DNA of 64,000 nucleotides from Patiria pectinifera (Eukaryota > Echinodermata > Asteroidea > Valvatida > Asterinidae). Positions 51,061 through 62,724 of the stretch are shown here, one piece after another. Both the position numbers and the translations under genes were made by a program. The notes beneath the pieces were generated by a model. It saw nothing but the letters and a program-made list of their open reading frames with translations, was not told the DNA's origin and made no database searches. The stretch's first letter is position 1. Each line of letters starts with the position of its first letter. The stretch lies in assembly GCA_029964075.1 (NCBI GenBank), contig CM057144.1, positions 15,957,281-16,021,280 on the forward strand, given 5' to 3'.

Positions 51061-51156
51061 TCATGGCCTGATATTGATAAACAGGGGTAATACTTGTGAA
51101 GTGCTTTGAGGCCTTTGGTATAAAGTGCTATATAAGCACCACATTATTATTATTAA
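51061..51156 (+). mobile_element. SINE 3' tail
   Basis: GTGAAGTGCTTTGAGGCCTT, then TATAAAGTGCTATATAAGC and ATTATTATTATTA, form a tail of the type common in SINEs of marine animals. The head is not recognisable. Confidence 0.5.
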
Positions 51157-52450
51157 CCTGGTCATCAGTATTTCAGTATTTGATAGCATCGTCATGTGAT
51201 CGGTATTCAAAAAAATATCGTCCCTACATGGTAATATTTATACATAGACCATAGTCCAAGTCTAGATATATTATAAGTATTCGTGGCCACAGAGTACAAT
51301 TTACATACCGATGGGCTGATGGGACTTTTTGTCAACAAGTCTTATCAGTGTGTACATTGTCAATAGCAACTTCCACGTATAATGTGATTATTTCACAGAT
51401 AACAATCTTCTGATCAAAGAATCCAGTGATGTCATTTGCAAAAACATACAGCTGTTGGAGTGCTGGTCTTTATTTCAGTCACAAATGTTTTTCTTTGTAA
51501 TTGCTTTAAACCAATGGTGCCATGCCACTATTATGAAAGGTAATTTCTTGCAGCGTTCTGGCGCCAGTTTGGAGTTGACAGTTTGGAACATAATTTGATG
51601 GTTTTATTTGCTCCTGGAAATAAGTTTGGCAAGGCAAGAAAATGGCTCCAATGTTAGATGTAAACAAGCTGCATTTTTCAACATTTGCTTCATAAATGAT
51701 AGAGACATCATGTGGGTTTTCTTCAACCAGACTTTAGAAGTGTAATTAGTAAACAATGAGAAAACACTTAATTTAGACGATCTTGAAATGAATATGTTTG
51801 AGTACCTCACCTCAAGCTACAAAACACTAATAAACTGTAGTTATTAAGTAGTATGAAGTACTTCAGCACTGAGTGTGAACAACACTCACAGTATTCTGTA
51901 GTACTCAGTTCTTTATCCCAAAGTAATGGCTAGGATTTTAGGGTTAATCTGAACTTGTATCTTTAATGCTAACAACATGCATACGTGTACATCCACAGGA
52001 AATGCTTTATGACTGAGTGAAGGTCTCCGAGTGTCCATGGTTCAAGTTGAAGTCGCGCAACTTTGTTCTTGCCCGTGAGAAGAAGACTTGGTTGGATTGC
52101 TCGAACGCCATCGTAGCAGCGACCATATTCTGAGCTTCCTTTTGACTGGTACCCTGCCTTGACTGGTGTCCAGCAGCGGCCAACTAGTGGTCATCATTAA
52201 AATAGCTGAATAGAGCAGGTACAGTAAGTTAGTGCTAATCCCTATCTCTTCATATTGCACTTTGGCAGCCCAAAATTTGTGTCACTTAGCACATTTAGTG
52301 CTGTGCATTTTCAAATAATTTAAGTATTCGATTACTAAAACTTGGATTTAATCGAAAATATTCAAGCATTGATATTGAGGTGAACACTTTTTCTGAATAT
52401 CATGCATGTTTCAATGTATATTTTTTTGCTGAGATAGCTAACTAGCTGAT

Positions 52451-52812
52451 GGTGCCGTGGCCTCGTGGTCTAGAGCATTGAATTTGTGGTCTATGAGTAA
52501 TTCTGCAGGTTGTGGGTTCGAGTCCAGCATGGGGTTATTGTGGCTGTGCCCTTGGGCAAGGCACTTTGTCACATATTGCTTCTCTCCATTAGGGAGTTTA
52601 TTGGGTACCTTTGAGGGCAGACGTGGTTATTTTTGTGATTGATTTTAGTTGCAATGTGCCAAAATGGCAGCATTGAGCTGTATATTCCCCTGGGAGCTGA
52701 GATAGTATTTGGAATGTTTCATTGGCCCAATGATCAGGGGTAATAATGAGTAGCACCTTCAGCACCAATACTGATGGATATGTGCACTCTATAAATACCC
52801 ATTGTTATTGTT
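52451..52812 (+). mobile_element. tRNA-derived SINE
   Basis: The head has an A-box-like TGGCCTCGTGGTCT and a perfect B box GGTTCGAGTCC (52515-52525). The body contains TGCCCTTGGGCAAGGCACTT and GTGCCAAAATGGCAGCATTG. The tail ends CTCTATAAATACCCATTGTT plus ATTGTTT. This is the usual layout of pol III-transcribed SINEs. Confidence 0.75.
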
Positions 52813-55800
52813 TAAAGTGGCTGTTAACAGGAAAAAATGGCATGTGACAAACAATACAACCACGCAACTTGTACGAATAAAATAACTTTTTCGTCAACTT
52901 CTATCGACAGCTCACTTCTTTTTAATTTGGTTAAATACGATTCTGATATTCGGTGGATTATCGATAATTCGCATATTCGGTATACTCAGTACAGCCCGTG
53001 TATTAACAGTTGCATGAAAATACACACTGCAATTCAATTGCCGGGCCGTGAATTTTACTTTGAACTTCCTGTTTGACTGCTGTGATAGCATTGTGTACAC
53101 TCTGATGAAGAGCTGAGGGTACAATGAACACACAGTGCTCTGTGTTTAGGGAAATACATGTAGCTGCTATGTGTAATGTACCTAACCCAATAAGACCTAT
53201 GTACATGTACACTTATAGGGTGTCATCACTCATAGGGTGAAATGCCTGCGCATTAGATTGGACCATCCTTTACGCATTGTGAAATCGCAATCTTGTGTTG
53301 TCAACAAAAACTGAAAGTAAATTAGAAAATGAATCCCAAAAGTGCAGGAAACTGAAACATTGTCATTAAGGTTGTTAAAACATGATACACATTTACCTTT
53401 GCAATTCTACAAAATCCTGCAACACTTTTTGAGGATAATGGAGGGTTAGGGTTTACACGTGAACTTGATATGAGCGCAAAATTCTAACTGGAACTTATAC
53501 ATTCTAACTGGGTGTACATGTTCATGTTCATGTACCGGTATAGAGTAACTCACCAAATAACTCTGTGATTATAACAAAAGTATAATTTACAGTTAATAAC
53601 TGTTACAGGAAGGCACCTTAAAACCACCATGTGGAAAATAGCAATCAAAAGACTAGATAAGAAAAAAAAAATGATATTTTGGAATTTTTAAAAATGTTTT
53701 TGTTTGTAAATTAATGACCCCTAAATAGGACCAGCAACCTCGTCTTGTGATTTCTGCTAACCATTATCCCAATCTTGATTATTAAACCCCGGATCAACAG
53801 ATGTGCGGTATAACCCTGCCAATGTGGCAACATTTATCTGTGTATAATGTTTTATGAGAACACACAACACTTCCTCTATTGGCAAGACTTTCCGTTTCCC
53901 ACTGCCTTTGCGCTGAGATAGATTTCATTTTTCTTTTCATAAACAGTTTTCATACATTGAACAAGTGTTGTTTAATTTCAATAGCTTCAACCAAGCATGC
54001 AATTGAATGTACTGTACATGACTGATCAACAAAACACATGCATACATGTAGTAAAGTTACTGCCCCTAGTATGTTGTTTTAAGATCTTTTCATATTCATC
54101 GTTGGTTGCCTTTGTTTATTGAACAAATTCTGATCATTGACTGGGAGAGATTCTATGAGGAAATAAAGTCTATTTTAATGTGAAATCAGGAAAACTCAGT
54201 GTTAGTTTTTTCACTTTCTTAAAGGGAATGTACTACATTTGCTTTTGCTGCCATTTTCAGAAATAAATGGATTTGGAGGATTAGTATAGCAAATATTGTT
54301 TCACTGCCTTGTTTCACGTTTTGGTTTCGTAGATGCTGGAAAAACCAAGAAAACCAAACATATTCTTGTAGTGTGGTTCCCTGACCCCACTTAAGATGAA
54401 ATGGAGCAATTTATAGACTTTGGGGAAATGTAAGATAAGAGAATCAGTCTAGCAGGCTTGTAGTCTTCACAGGTGTGTAATCGGTTGCAAAGAAAATGCA
54501 GACAAACTGAATATGAAAAAGCATGAACACTTTTCAAAAAAAGCCAGTTTTCTCCAACGTTGGTCGGCTGACCAGTGTTGGAAAAATACAATTTTTCTTG
54601 AAAATGTCAGCACACCAAGAGCCGCAACTTTACTGGATGCTTTAGACTGTCATTTCCTAACAATCCAGTAAGATTTTTCGTGATAGTTTGATCATTTTGT
54701 TTTTTGATGTTTGCAAATGTTGTATCTTCCCTTTAATCTTTTAAAACACACTATTTATTGAGCTTGCAAGCACACTCAATGATTGCTTTGAAAACTTACT
54801 GTACGGTACATCCAAACCATTCTTTTGAAGTTTTAATCATATAAGTTGCATAGTTTCATTGTTCATCAAATGCCACACTTTTGGTGAAATCTACTTTCGC
54901 ACATGATTTGGTAGCTTCCATTAGGAACGTTAGCTTAAATTTCTTCTGAGTAATTGGTGAAAAATTGGCCATTCTGCCACTCTTCTTGATATATTACTTG
55001 AATTACGATCTTTGTCAATTTTCAACAAGTGCAGCACGCGCGAACCCCAGTCAGCAGCCAGTTTAGGCTGGCTCATGGTAACACTTGATTAGCACATTTC
55101 AAATATTCAAATATTCAATCAAGTCCAACTTAGAATAAACAACTTCTAATGGTAGATTATTCAAGAATGCACAGCAGTACAGCTCTGAACCCTCCGGTAT
55201 GATTGTTAACAGGAAACATTTCCACACACACACAACTTAACCAGTATTTCCGGCTGCGGTGTTCTTTCATGAGGTCATGGGCATGTACAGTACCGTCTGG
55301 TAACAGACCAGCTACATGTACTGTACAATGGCCAATTGTGGTTTGCTTAGTCAGGTGTACAGTCAATGTCAAATTGGGCAGAAAACTTCTGTGTGTCAGG
55401 TGGAGTTTGCCAAAATGAACAGGAAAAATTAAAAAGCTATATATAGCCTGCTCTGTGAAGCTATATAATCAGGAGCTGTAGTATGGTACACATACTTATA
55501 GACCTACTTCAAGTACTGGTACTTATAGACATGACTTCGTACAAGTACAGAATATTTAGGTGAACGTACGGTATAGTGGACCTCCACATTTAAACTGTAA
55601 GTTTCCTTTGTGTTTTTTAAAGTTTAAAAGTGTGTCAAGTAATAAAACATATCTAGATATAACTGTAGGTACATGTAGGTATGTATTTCACCAAGGCTTG
55701 AAGCAAAAAATAATAATAGCAAAGTAAAAAAAAATTTAATCAAATTCAATATTTTTCTATAAAATTAAAATATTTTCCATAAAATTAGGATACCCTCTCT

Positions 55801-56041
55801 TCCCTACACAATCATAATTAAACTTCTGTAGAAAAACAAAAAGCAAAAAAGAAAGCTCGAATACTCGAAATCATTTACTTTAAAAATCCCAAAATCTAAC
55901 GAAGATAGCATTCCCCTCCATCTTGTAAAGCATGCTGTACATGTACCTACAATTAAACTATTAAATAACCCATTAGCGCCATCACTACATTGTATTACAT
56001 TGTGTTTATTCTCTGAGCAATCGTTAAAACCATAGATAGGC

Positions 56042-56100
56042 GGGGTGGTTTTGGGCGGGATGGTTTTGGGCAGGGTGGTTTTGGGCAGAGTGGTTTTGGG
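56042..56100 (+). repeat. Minisatellite, four 15-bp units
   Basis: GGTTTTGGG recurs every 15 bases at 56047, 56062, 56077 and 56092 within GGGTGGTTTTGGGC-type units. Confidence 0.85.
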
Positions 56101-57234
56101 TGCTACAAGGAGTGTATAGGCAGGGTGGTACAGTGACTTAAGTGTTAAAAGGTGCTCTCTTTGATATGTATTGGGATATTCCGCATGCACATGGCGGCAT
56201 GCATCACACACGTGAGATATGACTAAGGTTGTGATTAGATGTGGCCTACTGTACATGTACATGGAGCTTTTTATTCTATGAGTAATCAGCCAAACAGTGC
56301 TGTACAATACATCGGTCGAGAGAGAATGAGCAGATTACTGCCGACGGCGAGGAGAAACAAAATCAATTCAACACATTTTGAGGTCACATGTGAAAAACAG
56401 GCAACTGACTTTTAAGGTTACTCATTTGAATGAATTTGAATATTTGTATAAATTTGTATTTTTGTTTGGGTGAAGTTGCTACCGGTCAGCCAGAGACGTG
56501 CAACACATGGAATAGTGTCTGTTGAACGGCCTCAATGACTCATTTCCAAAGGCATAATTTGCATTAGCCTAGAGTTGTCTGAAAGTGAAATCTATTTGAT
56601 TTGAACTTGGCAGTTTCACTTATTGATCTATTCATGTTCTTGCATTACGTGGTATACAATTTAAATATGTGTCCACCAATTATCACAGAAAAGGTCCCCT
56701 TTCACATAAAAGAAATATCTTTTTGCACAAAAATTCCCCTTCTAAAATAAACTGCAGATTTTTAAACAAAACCATCAGATGTAACACACTTTTCCCAAAA
56801 CTTCCAAGTTATGTGCCAGAGAAGGATTTTTTTATTATCTTTCAAAAGCCCTTCCCTGTCACCCTTCAAAATAAATCAATTGTTGATATTTTGCAAAGAA
56901 ATGCTTAAACCCCCCCCAAAAAAAAAATATTAAAAACCTGTATCTGCAAATGATGTACAATGTACCATCTAATTCCACCTCCATGAATGTATTAAACTTG
57001 TACATCCAATGTTGACCTCAAGCTAAGGTCATCCTTATTGTGGTAACTAATAACGAGCACAGGCCCATACAAGTCTATGGGTGCAGCTCGATTGTATGAA
57101 CATTGTACAGTTACTCTCCAGGAAGGTGTTATTTCTTGCAACATGCATGGGACACGATCAGTGACTCATGGGACTGTGTGTGATTGGGTCTGTGGCTTTC
57201 AATCTGAATTGTGTGTCATGTTTGTACACTGAAC

Positions 57235-57415
57235 GTGTACACTTGTACCTAGTACAAAGTACATGTACATTTGATGTGCATGTACATTATACACTGCATG
57301 TATTTACATGTGCATGCACAGGGTAACGGATGTACATGTACATGTATGCACATGCTTTTACCGTACATTATCTACATGTACTTGTACCTATTTACAAGTA
57401 CTGGTTCCGTAGGTG
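57235..57415. repeat. Alternating purine-pyrimidine ATG/TAC tract
   Basis: Dense TACATGTA, GCATGTAC and GTACATGTACATGTATGC strings run up to the MITE at 57418. Many are self-complementary. Confidence 0.7.
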
Positions 57416-57417
57416 TA

Positions 57418-57561
57418 AAGCCCGGTTCATACTTCATGCGAATGCGATGGGAATTTGACGTCATCAAACATTCGCTGCGAAATTTGCCCGAGTTGAAATA
57501 TTTTCAACTTTTATGACTCACAAATTCTTTTTCGCTTTCATGCCGAGTATGAATCAGGCTT
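57418..57561. mobile_element. Short TA-flanked MITE, 144 bp
   Basis: The ends AAGCCCGGTTCATACTT and GAGTATGAATCAGGCTT are imperfect inverted repeats, flanked by TA on both sides (57416-57417, 57562-57563). The interior has GCGAATGCGATGGGAATTTG with a weaker inverted match. No coding capacity. Confidence 0.7.
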
Positions 57562-57993
57562 TAAGCCAATAATTTACCGCCAAAGTTGAGAATGAATGGG
57601 AATGGAATTGGGCTTTGAAAGACAATGTGACACGGATCCCTACCTCTTAGAGCTTTTTGCTACGACCCTTCCCAAATATCCTCCAAATCCCCAACAGATG
57701 CTTTAGGTTTCAAACATGTACAAGTATAAACATCTACAACCCCTCTCTGACAACCAGCAACAGCCCTGCTTATCCAACAGCAGTCATACAGTGTAGCTGG
57801 ATTGGATTAAACAAAGCAGTAAAACAAAGGTTTTGGACATTTTATTTCCCCTTCATTGTAAATCTTGAAGACATTGGCAGTATTTTGTAGTCAAAGAATG
57901 TAAATCAAGAGTTATTTGTTCATGAGTTACACTTCTATCAGTTTATACATGATTGGTAGCTATTAATTCTTGTTCTGTTTTCTTTACTCACAG

Positions 57994-58037
57994 GTTCATT
58001 GTGTCTGATTTTATGGACCCAGATCCAACACTTGAAG
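57994..58037 (+). CDS. Rho GTPase exon 1: candidate start MDPDPTLE
   Basis: The acceptor is ACTCACAG and the donor GTAAAC at 58038. ATG 58013 opens MDPDPTLE. Because an acceptor precedes it, at least one upstream exon, probably 5'UTR, is missing. Confidence 0.7.
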
Positions 58038-61000
58038 GTAAACTTTCGTTTAGAGCATGAACATTCACACAACTGTACCTTTGAAAATGTAATTACTGCA
58101 CAAAGACAGCTTACAAAAAGTATTGTGCAGTCCTTCTGATTTGAGAATCACAGGCATGTGGAAAAAGGCACGCCTGGATTTTTCTAGGCGTGTGATTTTT
58201 CTATTCGTGTGATTTTTCTATTCGTGTGATTTTTCTAGGCGTGTAATTTATGAAGGCGTGTGATTTTTCTAGGCTTGTGGTTTTTCTAGGCGTGTGATTC
58301 TGTGGTCCAAGCTGGGACTGAACAATCTGGTATTTTTCAAGAGCTCACAGAAGTATAACTATGCCGTAAATGTATGCCGAGGTGTGTGGTACAGCGGGAT
58401 TCAGGCGTGCGATTATTTCCACTTCTCAGGAAGCATTCAGGAGTGTGATGGTGTGGGGGTGTAAATTCTTGTTTCATAGTTGTGGGGACGTACACTCGTC
58501 CCCACGAGGTATTTGTGGGGACCGAAAATGCTATGGGGACAGCAGAAAGTCCCCATAACTCGGTCCTAATTTCCCTAACAATAAAAAACTTCCCCATAAC
58601 GCGGTGTATGCCTACCTGCGAACGCACACCTCAAATCAGAAGGACTGTTGTGACAAGTGATCTGCTTTACACACCTGTTGTAAACAACTGTTTGCCCAAA
58701 ATAATCCCATTGTTCTTAATCTGGTTTATATTTGTAATGTTGCTCTTTCCACAGCGGACAACGGAGCCATGACCCACGCTACAGCGCGGAACATCAAGCT
58801 AGTGGTAGTCGGCGATGGTGCCGTGGGCAAGACCTGTATGCTCTGGTCCTACACACATAATGCCTTCCCTAAAGAATATGTACCCACTGTGTAAGTAGCT
58901 CCCCAGTGCAGACTGGTGTACCAGTGTTAACTCGTCTGTGGGGTCGTTCTGAACAACTCCAACAGTTGATCTTTCGAGGCATTGCATCAGAGGCTGTTTC
59001 AAACTGTTTCAAACACATAACATGATTCAAATTCTAGAGATTGAATTTGTTTGTTTTTTCCCGTCAGGTTTGATAATTTCTCACAACTGATCAAAGTGGA
59101 CGGTGTGTCAGTCAACTTGGGATTGTGGGACACAGCCGGGCAGGAGGATTACGACAGACTCCGACCGTTGTCTTACCCACAGGTAAATCAAATAATCAAG
59201 TCAGTTCAGTGCCAATACGGCTCATCAGGCCGACATTTATTTCCAGCTTCCGAGGTATCAAAAAACTTAGAAAATTTCTTTTCCACCCTTGAGGGGATGC
59301 CAGTCCACCACAGGTACGCTCGCTTCCTAGCCAATGCTGGTACTTTCACTCCTAGGTTTGAATAGACAGTTTTGGATAAAGCAGCTTGTTCAGGGACTCA
59401 ATATAATGCCAATAGCAGGTTTTGCAGGTCAATCCCCACCTAATTCTGGTATCCATCTGTACACCGTGGTGGGAGAGAAGCAAGTTGGGGTAAAATGACT
59501 TGCCCAAGGACAACATTTGGGAAGCATTGGGATTCAAACCCCTGACTCTCTAATAATAGGAATTTTTTCTGAATTCTGCAACAAATACCCAATGCAGCGG
59601 GCCTATTGAGGATGAACTTTTCCACAATTTTGTTTTGACTTTTTCGTGTGTATTTTGTTCTCAACCCACAGACCGATATATTCCTAGTTGCCTATAGTGT
59701 AGAGGGGCCCACCTCATATGCCAACGTTCAGTCTAAATGGATCCCTGAGTTGCAGCACCATGCTGCTGGAGTGCCTTTCATTCTCGTGGGTGAGTTATTT
59801 ATTTGTTTTTGCTGGTCCCAGAGGGCCAGCTAGAGTCCTGCTTGCACCTGACTCAATGACTGACTGACTGTGTTGTGTTCACATTTCAGTTTTGGCATGG
59901 CGCCTCTGCATCTGTGTATAGACCATTGTCATGTTGCCAAGCTTGATTTTTCCCCATTCCAATCAACATAACCAAGGCGAGGCTGGAAGGGAAAATAGTC
60001 TGGTTCCTTTTTGCACAAAAAACATCATTTAGTACTGTTATTGAATACAGGGAACATGACTGAAATGGTGGCAGCATGATAAAGGTCTGTTGTTGCTGAG
60101 GAAACCAAGTCACAATTTTATGCCACGAAAAGCTCAAAATGCGCAAAACACTTAGGAAAAATTCACTCTGAAGAGCTTCAAATTGCAATCAGACAAGTCT
60201 GATACATTGGAAACAGAGGCTTATAGAATTACAAAGTTGGAAAAGAAATTTTGACAGAAAAGACGGAAATTCATACCTACGGACCCTGTGCAATCAGCTT
60301 CAACATGCATTTCCCATGTCACTTTTGCATATCACGTATAAGAAGAAAGCATGAAGTGATGACGTCACGCTAGAAATTGAAAGGTATACATGATATGGCG
60401 TGAATTTAAAATCTGCCAAAACACTGTCTATTGGCTTTGAATCTGTTCCCACTTTACAGGAACGAAGATTGACCTGCGAGAAGACAAGGAAACGATGGCC
60501 AAGCTGGCGCAGCAAGGCAAGGCTCCCTTCAAGAAGGAGCAGGGGGAGAAGTTTGCAGCCAAGATGGGCGCCGTCAAGTACATGGAGTGCTCGGCGCTGA
60601 CGCAGAGGGGGCTGAAGCTGGTAGGGGCAGGTTCTAATTATCGGCTATTATATGGCTGACAGTTACACACATGACTATGGACAGCGGCTGCAGCTGCCTC
60701 CATAGGTGCGTGTGTAATTGTCAGCCGCAGCCAACTAATTCAGCAAGAGCGGGTAGTTTGTCATCATGACAAGAAACACAATATGATTACCCGGTCAAGA
60801 CTGGATAATATTTTATTGATAGAAAAATAGCGATTTAAGAATAAAATCTGGGGTTTTTTCCAAGGTTGAAAAATTGCACAGACAGTAGATGGGAAATTCC
60901 TTACAGGGACAGCTTAATTCAAATCAGAACTACTTGAAAAATATTTCAGTGATATTTCCACCATGAACCCATTAGAAATAAGATAAAAGTGCGCTGATTT

Positions 61001-61635
61001 ACATATTTATTTATGAACTTGGTTGCCATGGTACAGTCGGCTCTCGTAATACAAACTTCAGCGGGACCTATCCAAAATGTTTGTTATATCAGAATTTTGT
61101 ATTAAGAGGAGTGCCAGTCCCATTCATTGTGCACATAAATGCACAGTCGGGACCACAGGTTTATGTTTGCTATAACCAGAATATGTATTAACAGTGTTTG
61201 TATTAACGAGAGTCGACTGTAGTTTGGATATGGAACAGGAATTTCCCGTGCTTTTTCCAAAAGGGTTTTTGCCGATCCCGTTATCAGCAATTCATGTCTT
61301 AAACTTGACTAACTTGTAGCTTTGTTTTGCATAAATATTTCCAAAGAACTTGTAAGTATTTGTAAATATTACTGATCCTAGTCTGTTCCACCAAATCAGG
61401 TTTTCCTTGTGAACTTAACCTTGCTTAACTTCATCCAATAATATGTATTGTATAATATCCAGGGCCCAGATGGAAACCAGTTTTGAACTTTTTAGACATA
61501 TGCTGGCTGAAGAAATGGAATAAAATATCTGTTGTCTGGTTTTCCTGAATACAGGTCTTTGAAGAAGCAGTGAGGATAGTTTTGACACCCAACGCGGCTC
61601 CAAGACAAAAGAGGCACAAATGCAACATATTGTGA
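57994..61635 (+). CDS. Rac/Cdc42-like Rho-family small GTPase, divergent
   Basis: Exons 57994-58037, 58755-58890, 59068-59182, 59672-59789, 60460-60620 and 61555-61635 join in phase. From ATG 58013 they give 211 residues. Visible are P-loop GDGAVGKT (28-35), switch I YVPTVFDNF (50-58), switch II DTAGQED (75-81) with the catalytic Gln79, TKIDLRED, the Rho insert helix, [10 protein letters not shown], a basic RQKRHK tail and CAAX box CNIL, whose leucine predicts geranylgeranylation. It mixes Rac features ([11 protein letters not shown]) with Cdc42-like ones and is not clearly any one vertebrate member. Trp39 sits where Rac1 has Ile21. The frame is open upstream of ATG 58013 to the exon edge, so translation could begin in an unseen upstream exon, or at ATG 58770 (NGAMTHA). 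The role is expected to be a membrane-anchored actin/polarity switch. Confidence 0.9.
58128..58647. mobile_element. Non-autonomous TIR element carrying a minisatellite
   Basis: Perfect 18-bp inverted ends CAGTCCTTCTGATTTGAG at 58128-58145 and 58630-58647. TTGTG flanks both sides (58123-58127 and 58648-58652), a 5-bp target duplication. It contains the 17-bp repeat array 58187-58305 and a short GTGGGGACG/CGTCCCCAC palindrome near 58485. No coding capacity. It sits in intron 1 of the Rho gene. Confidence 0.85.
58187..58305 (+). repeat. Minisatellite, seven 17-bp units
   Basis: Seven consecutive units of exactly 17 bp, consensus GGCGTGTGATTTTTCTA, with substitutions but no length changes. Confidence 0.9.
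58755..58890 (+). CDS. Rho GTPase exon 2: P-loop and switch I
   Basis: It encodes [20 protein letters not shown], then [13 protein letters not shown]. The donor is GTAAGT. Confidence 0.95.
59068..59182 (+). CDS. Rho GTPase exon 3: switch II
   Basis: It encodes [20 protein letters not shown], then [18 protein letters not shown]. The last block is invariant in Rac and Cdc42. Confidence 0.96.
59210..59550. mobile_element. SINE-like sequence in Rho intron 3
   Basis: It holds GGGATGCCAGTCCACCACAG (also near 30322), CTTGCCCAAGGACA, and on the minus strand a degenerate B box GGTTTGAATCC at 59540-59530. Confidence 0.45.
59672..59789 (+). CDS. Rho GTPase exon 4
   Basis: It encodes [20 protein letters not shown], then [19 protein letters not shown]. 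The donor is GTGAGT. Confidence 0.95.
59805..59870 (+). repeat. ACTG-family dispersed repeat (family E), partial
   Basis: TGCTGGTCCCAGAGGGCCAG, then AGAGTCCTGCTTGCACCTGA and GACTGACTGACTG. Confidence 0.6.
60460..60620 (+). CDS. Rho GTPase exon 5: base recognition and insert helix
   Basis: It encodes [20 protein letters not shown], then the [18 protein letters not shown] block with the guanine-contacting SAL. The donor is GTAGGG. Confidence 0.95.
60654..60726. repeat. Long palindrome beside Rho exon 5 donor
   Basis: Arms GGCTGACAGTTACACAC (60654-60670) and its inverse at 60710-60726 match 16 of 17. An inner pair CTATGGA/TCCATAG (60675-60681, 60699-60705) and a central GCAGCTGC extend the stem. 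The whole could fold as one hairpin. Confidence 0.85.
61555..61635 (+). CDS. Rho GTPase exon 6: C-terminal helix and CNIL box
   Basis: It encodes [20 protein letters not shown] and HKCNIL before TGA at 61633-61635. Confidence 0.95.
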   Translation, partial: VFEEAVRIVLTPNAAPRQKRHKCNIL

Positions 61636-62724
61636 GTCTCTCTTCCATTGTAGAGACATGCTGGATTGAAAAAAGAAAACTGCAGCTCTCACAAAATGGC
61701 CTCAACCACACCCCCTCCAAGTTTCCTGGAGATGCTAAGCAAATAACACTGCTTAGCACATTTTTATGCTCAGCAAAAATCAGCCAATTACCAGTCTCAT
61801 GCAATATGAATTGCGTGACACTTTGGTTGGTAACCTGATTTTTCTAAGCAAATAGTTTGTGTTCTTAGCAGCTCGCTAAAACTGGCATTTTATCTCTAAA
61901 TGGTTGCATATGTCAAAAAAAATTGAGGGTTGCCCTAATTATTAAGCCATTTTATGTCAGTCCAAACTCGCTGTTCTGCAACCCACTAAATGTAAAATTA
62001 AAATTTTAAAAGATAGTGTTGTGGTTTCATTCAAGCTCTGTGAATATTAAAAAAAATTAGTAAAGAGGGTTCTTGTCCTGGTAATCAATATTTTATTTCT
62101 TTTTCCATTGGTAAGTGTGATTTTCAGGAGCGAGTACCAGCTCTCTTCAAAGTTGGTGCCCAAAGCTATGTGAATGTTTGTCTATAGGGTTTTCCCGGTA
62201 CTGCTTTTGGTTTAGAAGAAAAAAATGGGCCATCTAGTCCCATTTGCAATGAATTTCTATCCAAATTTGTTTAGAATTTTTTTTTTGAAAATTACACACA
62301 GTTTTCACAAAAATACAACCCTCTCCTGAAAACTGTAAGCACTCTCACAAAAAAGAAATTAACTTTCCAGAAAAGACATTCCTTAATTTTTCGGCAAATA
62401 ACCCCGGGCTAGACCGACTTTTCGAAAAAGTATATTACCACACACAATAAGTTGTGACTGTTACCAAATATTTAGCCCTCAAAATCAATGCACAGGAAAC
62501 AAATTCACTGTTAAAGTGTTGGCTCTGACCATTTTTTTTTTCAATTTATTTTGTTTAACTTGAGTTAGTCGAGTGATGGAGAAGGATTGAGATTATGTGG
62601 TCGTTTATTGTATACTTGAATGTGACACAGAAATTACTTTTGCACTTTTTGTAATTTTCTACTTTTTTTGGCCTGAGTTTTCACCAATTCTTTTCTGTTT
62701 ATAAGCAACAAGTTTTTCTTTTAA

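Larger units (their letters stand above)
49239..57993. other. Upstream/intergenic region with no recognised gene
   Basis: 8.7 kb without a supported exon. Contents: inverted CCTAACGTGG repeats (49895-50520), a SINE tail (about 51061-51156), a tRNA-derived SINE (52451-52812), a four-unit 15-bp minisatellite (56042-56100), an alternating ATG/TAC tract (57235-57415) and a short MITE (57418-57561). An upstream exon of the Rho gene may be hidden here. Confidence 0.5.
58038..61554. other. Rho GTPase introns and their repeats
   Basis: Intron 1 is mostly the 58128-58647 element. Intron 3 (59183-59671) holds a SINE-like sequence with a degenerate B box at 59530-59540. Intron 4 begins with an ACTG-family copy (59805-59870). 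Intron 5 begins with a strong palindrome (60654-60726). Confidence 0.6.

Noticed and set aside
55804-56307. Minus-strand ORF of 167 codons with PKTTLPKTT repeats
   Set aside because: The repetitive part is the translation of the 15-bp minisatellite at 56042-56100. The rest has no domain, and low-complexity ACATGTAC sequence also contributes.
58187-58305. CRISPR array
   Set aside because: Units are 17 bp head-to-tail without unique spacers, inside a transposon in an animal intron.
59051-59365. Rho exon 3 read through as one 104-codon ORF
   Set aside because: Only 59068-59182 is coding. The remainder after SYPQ is intron with SINE-like sequence, and the donor GTAAAT at 59183 fits the next exon's phase.
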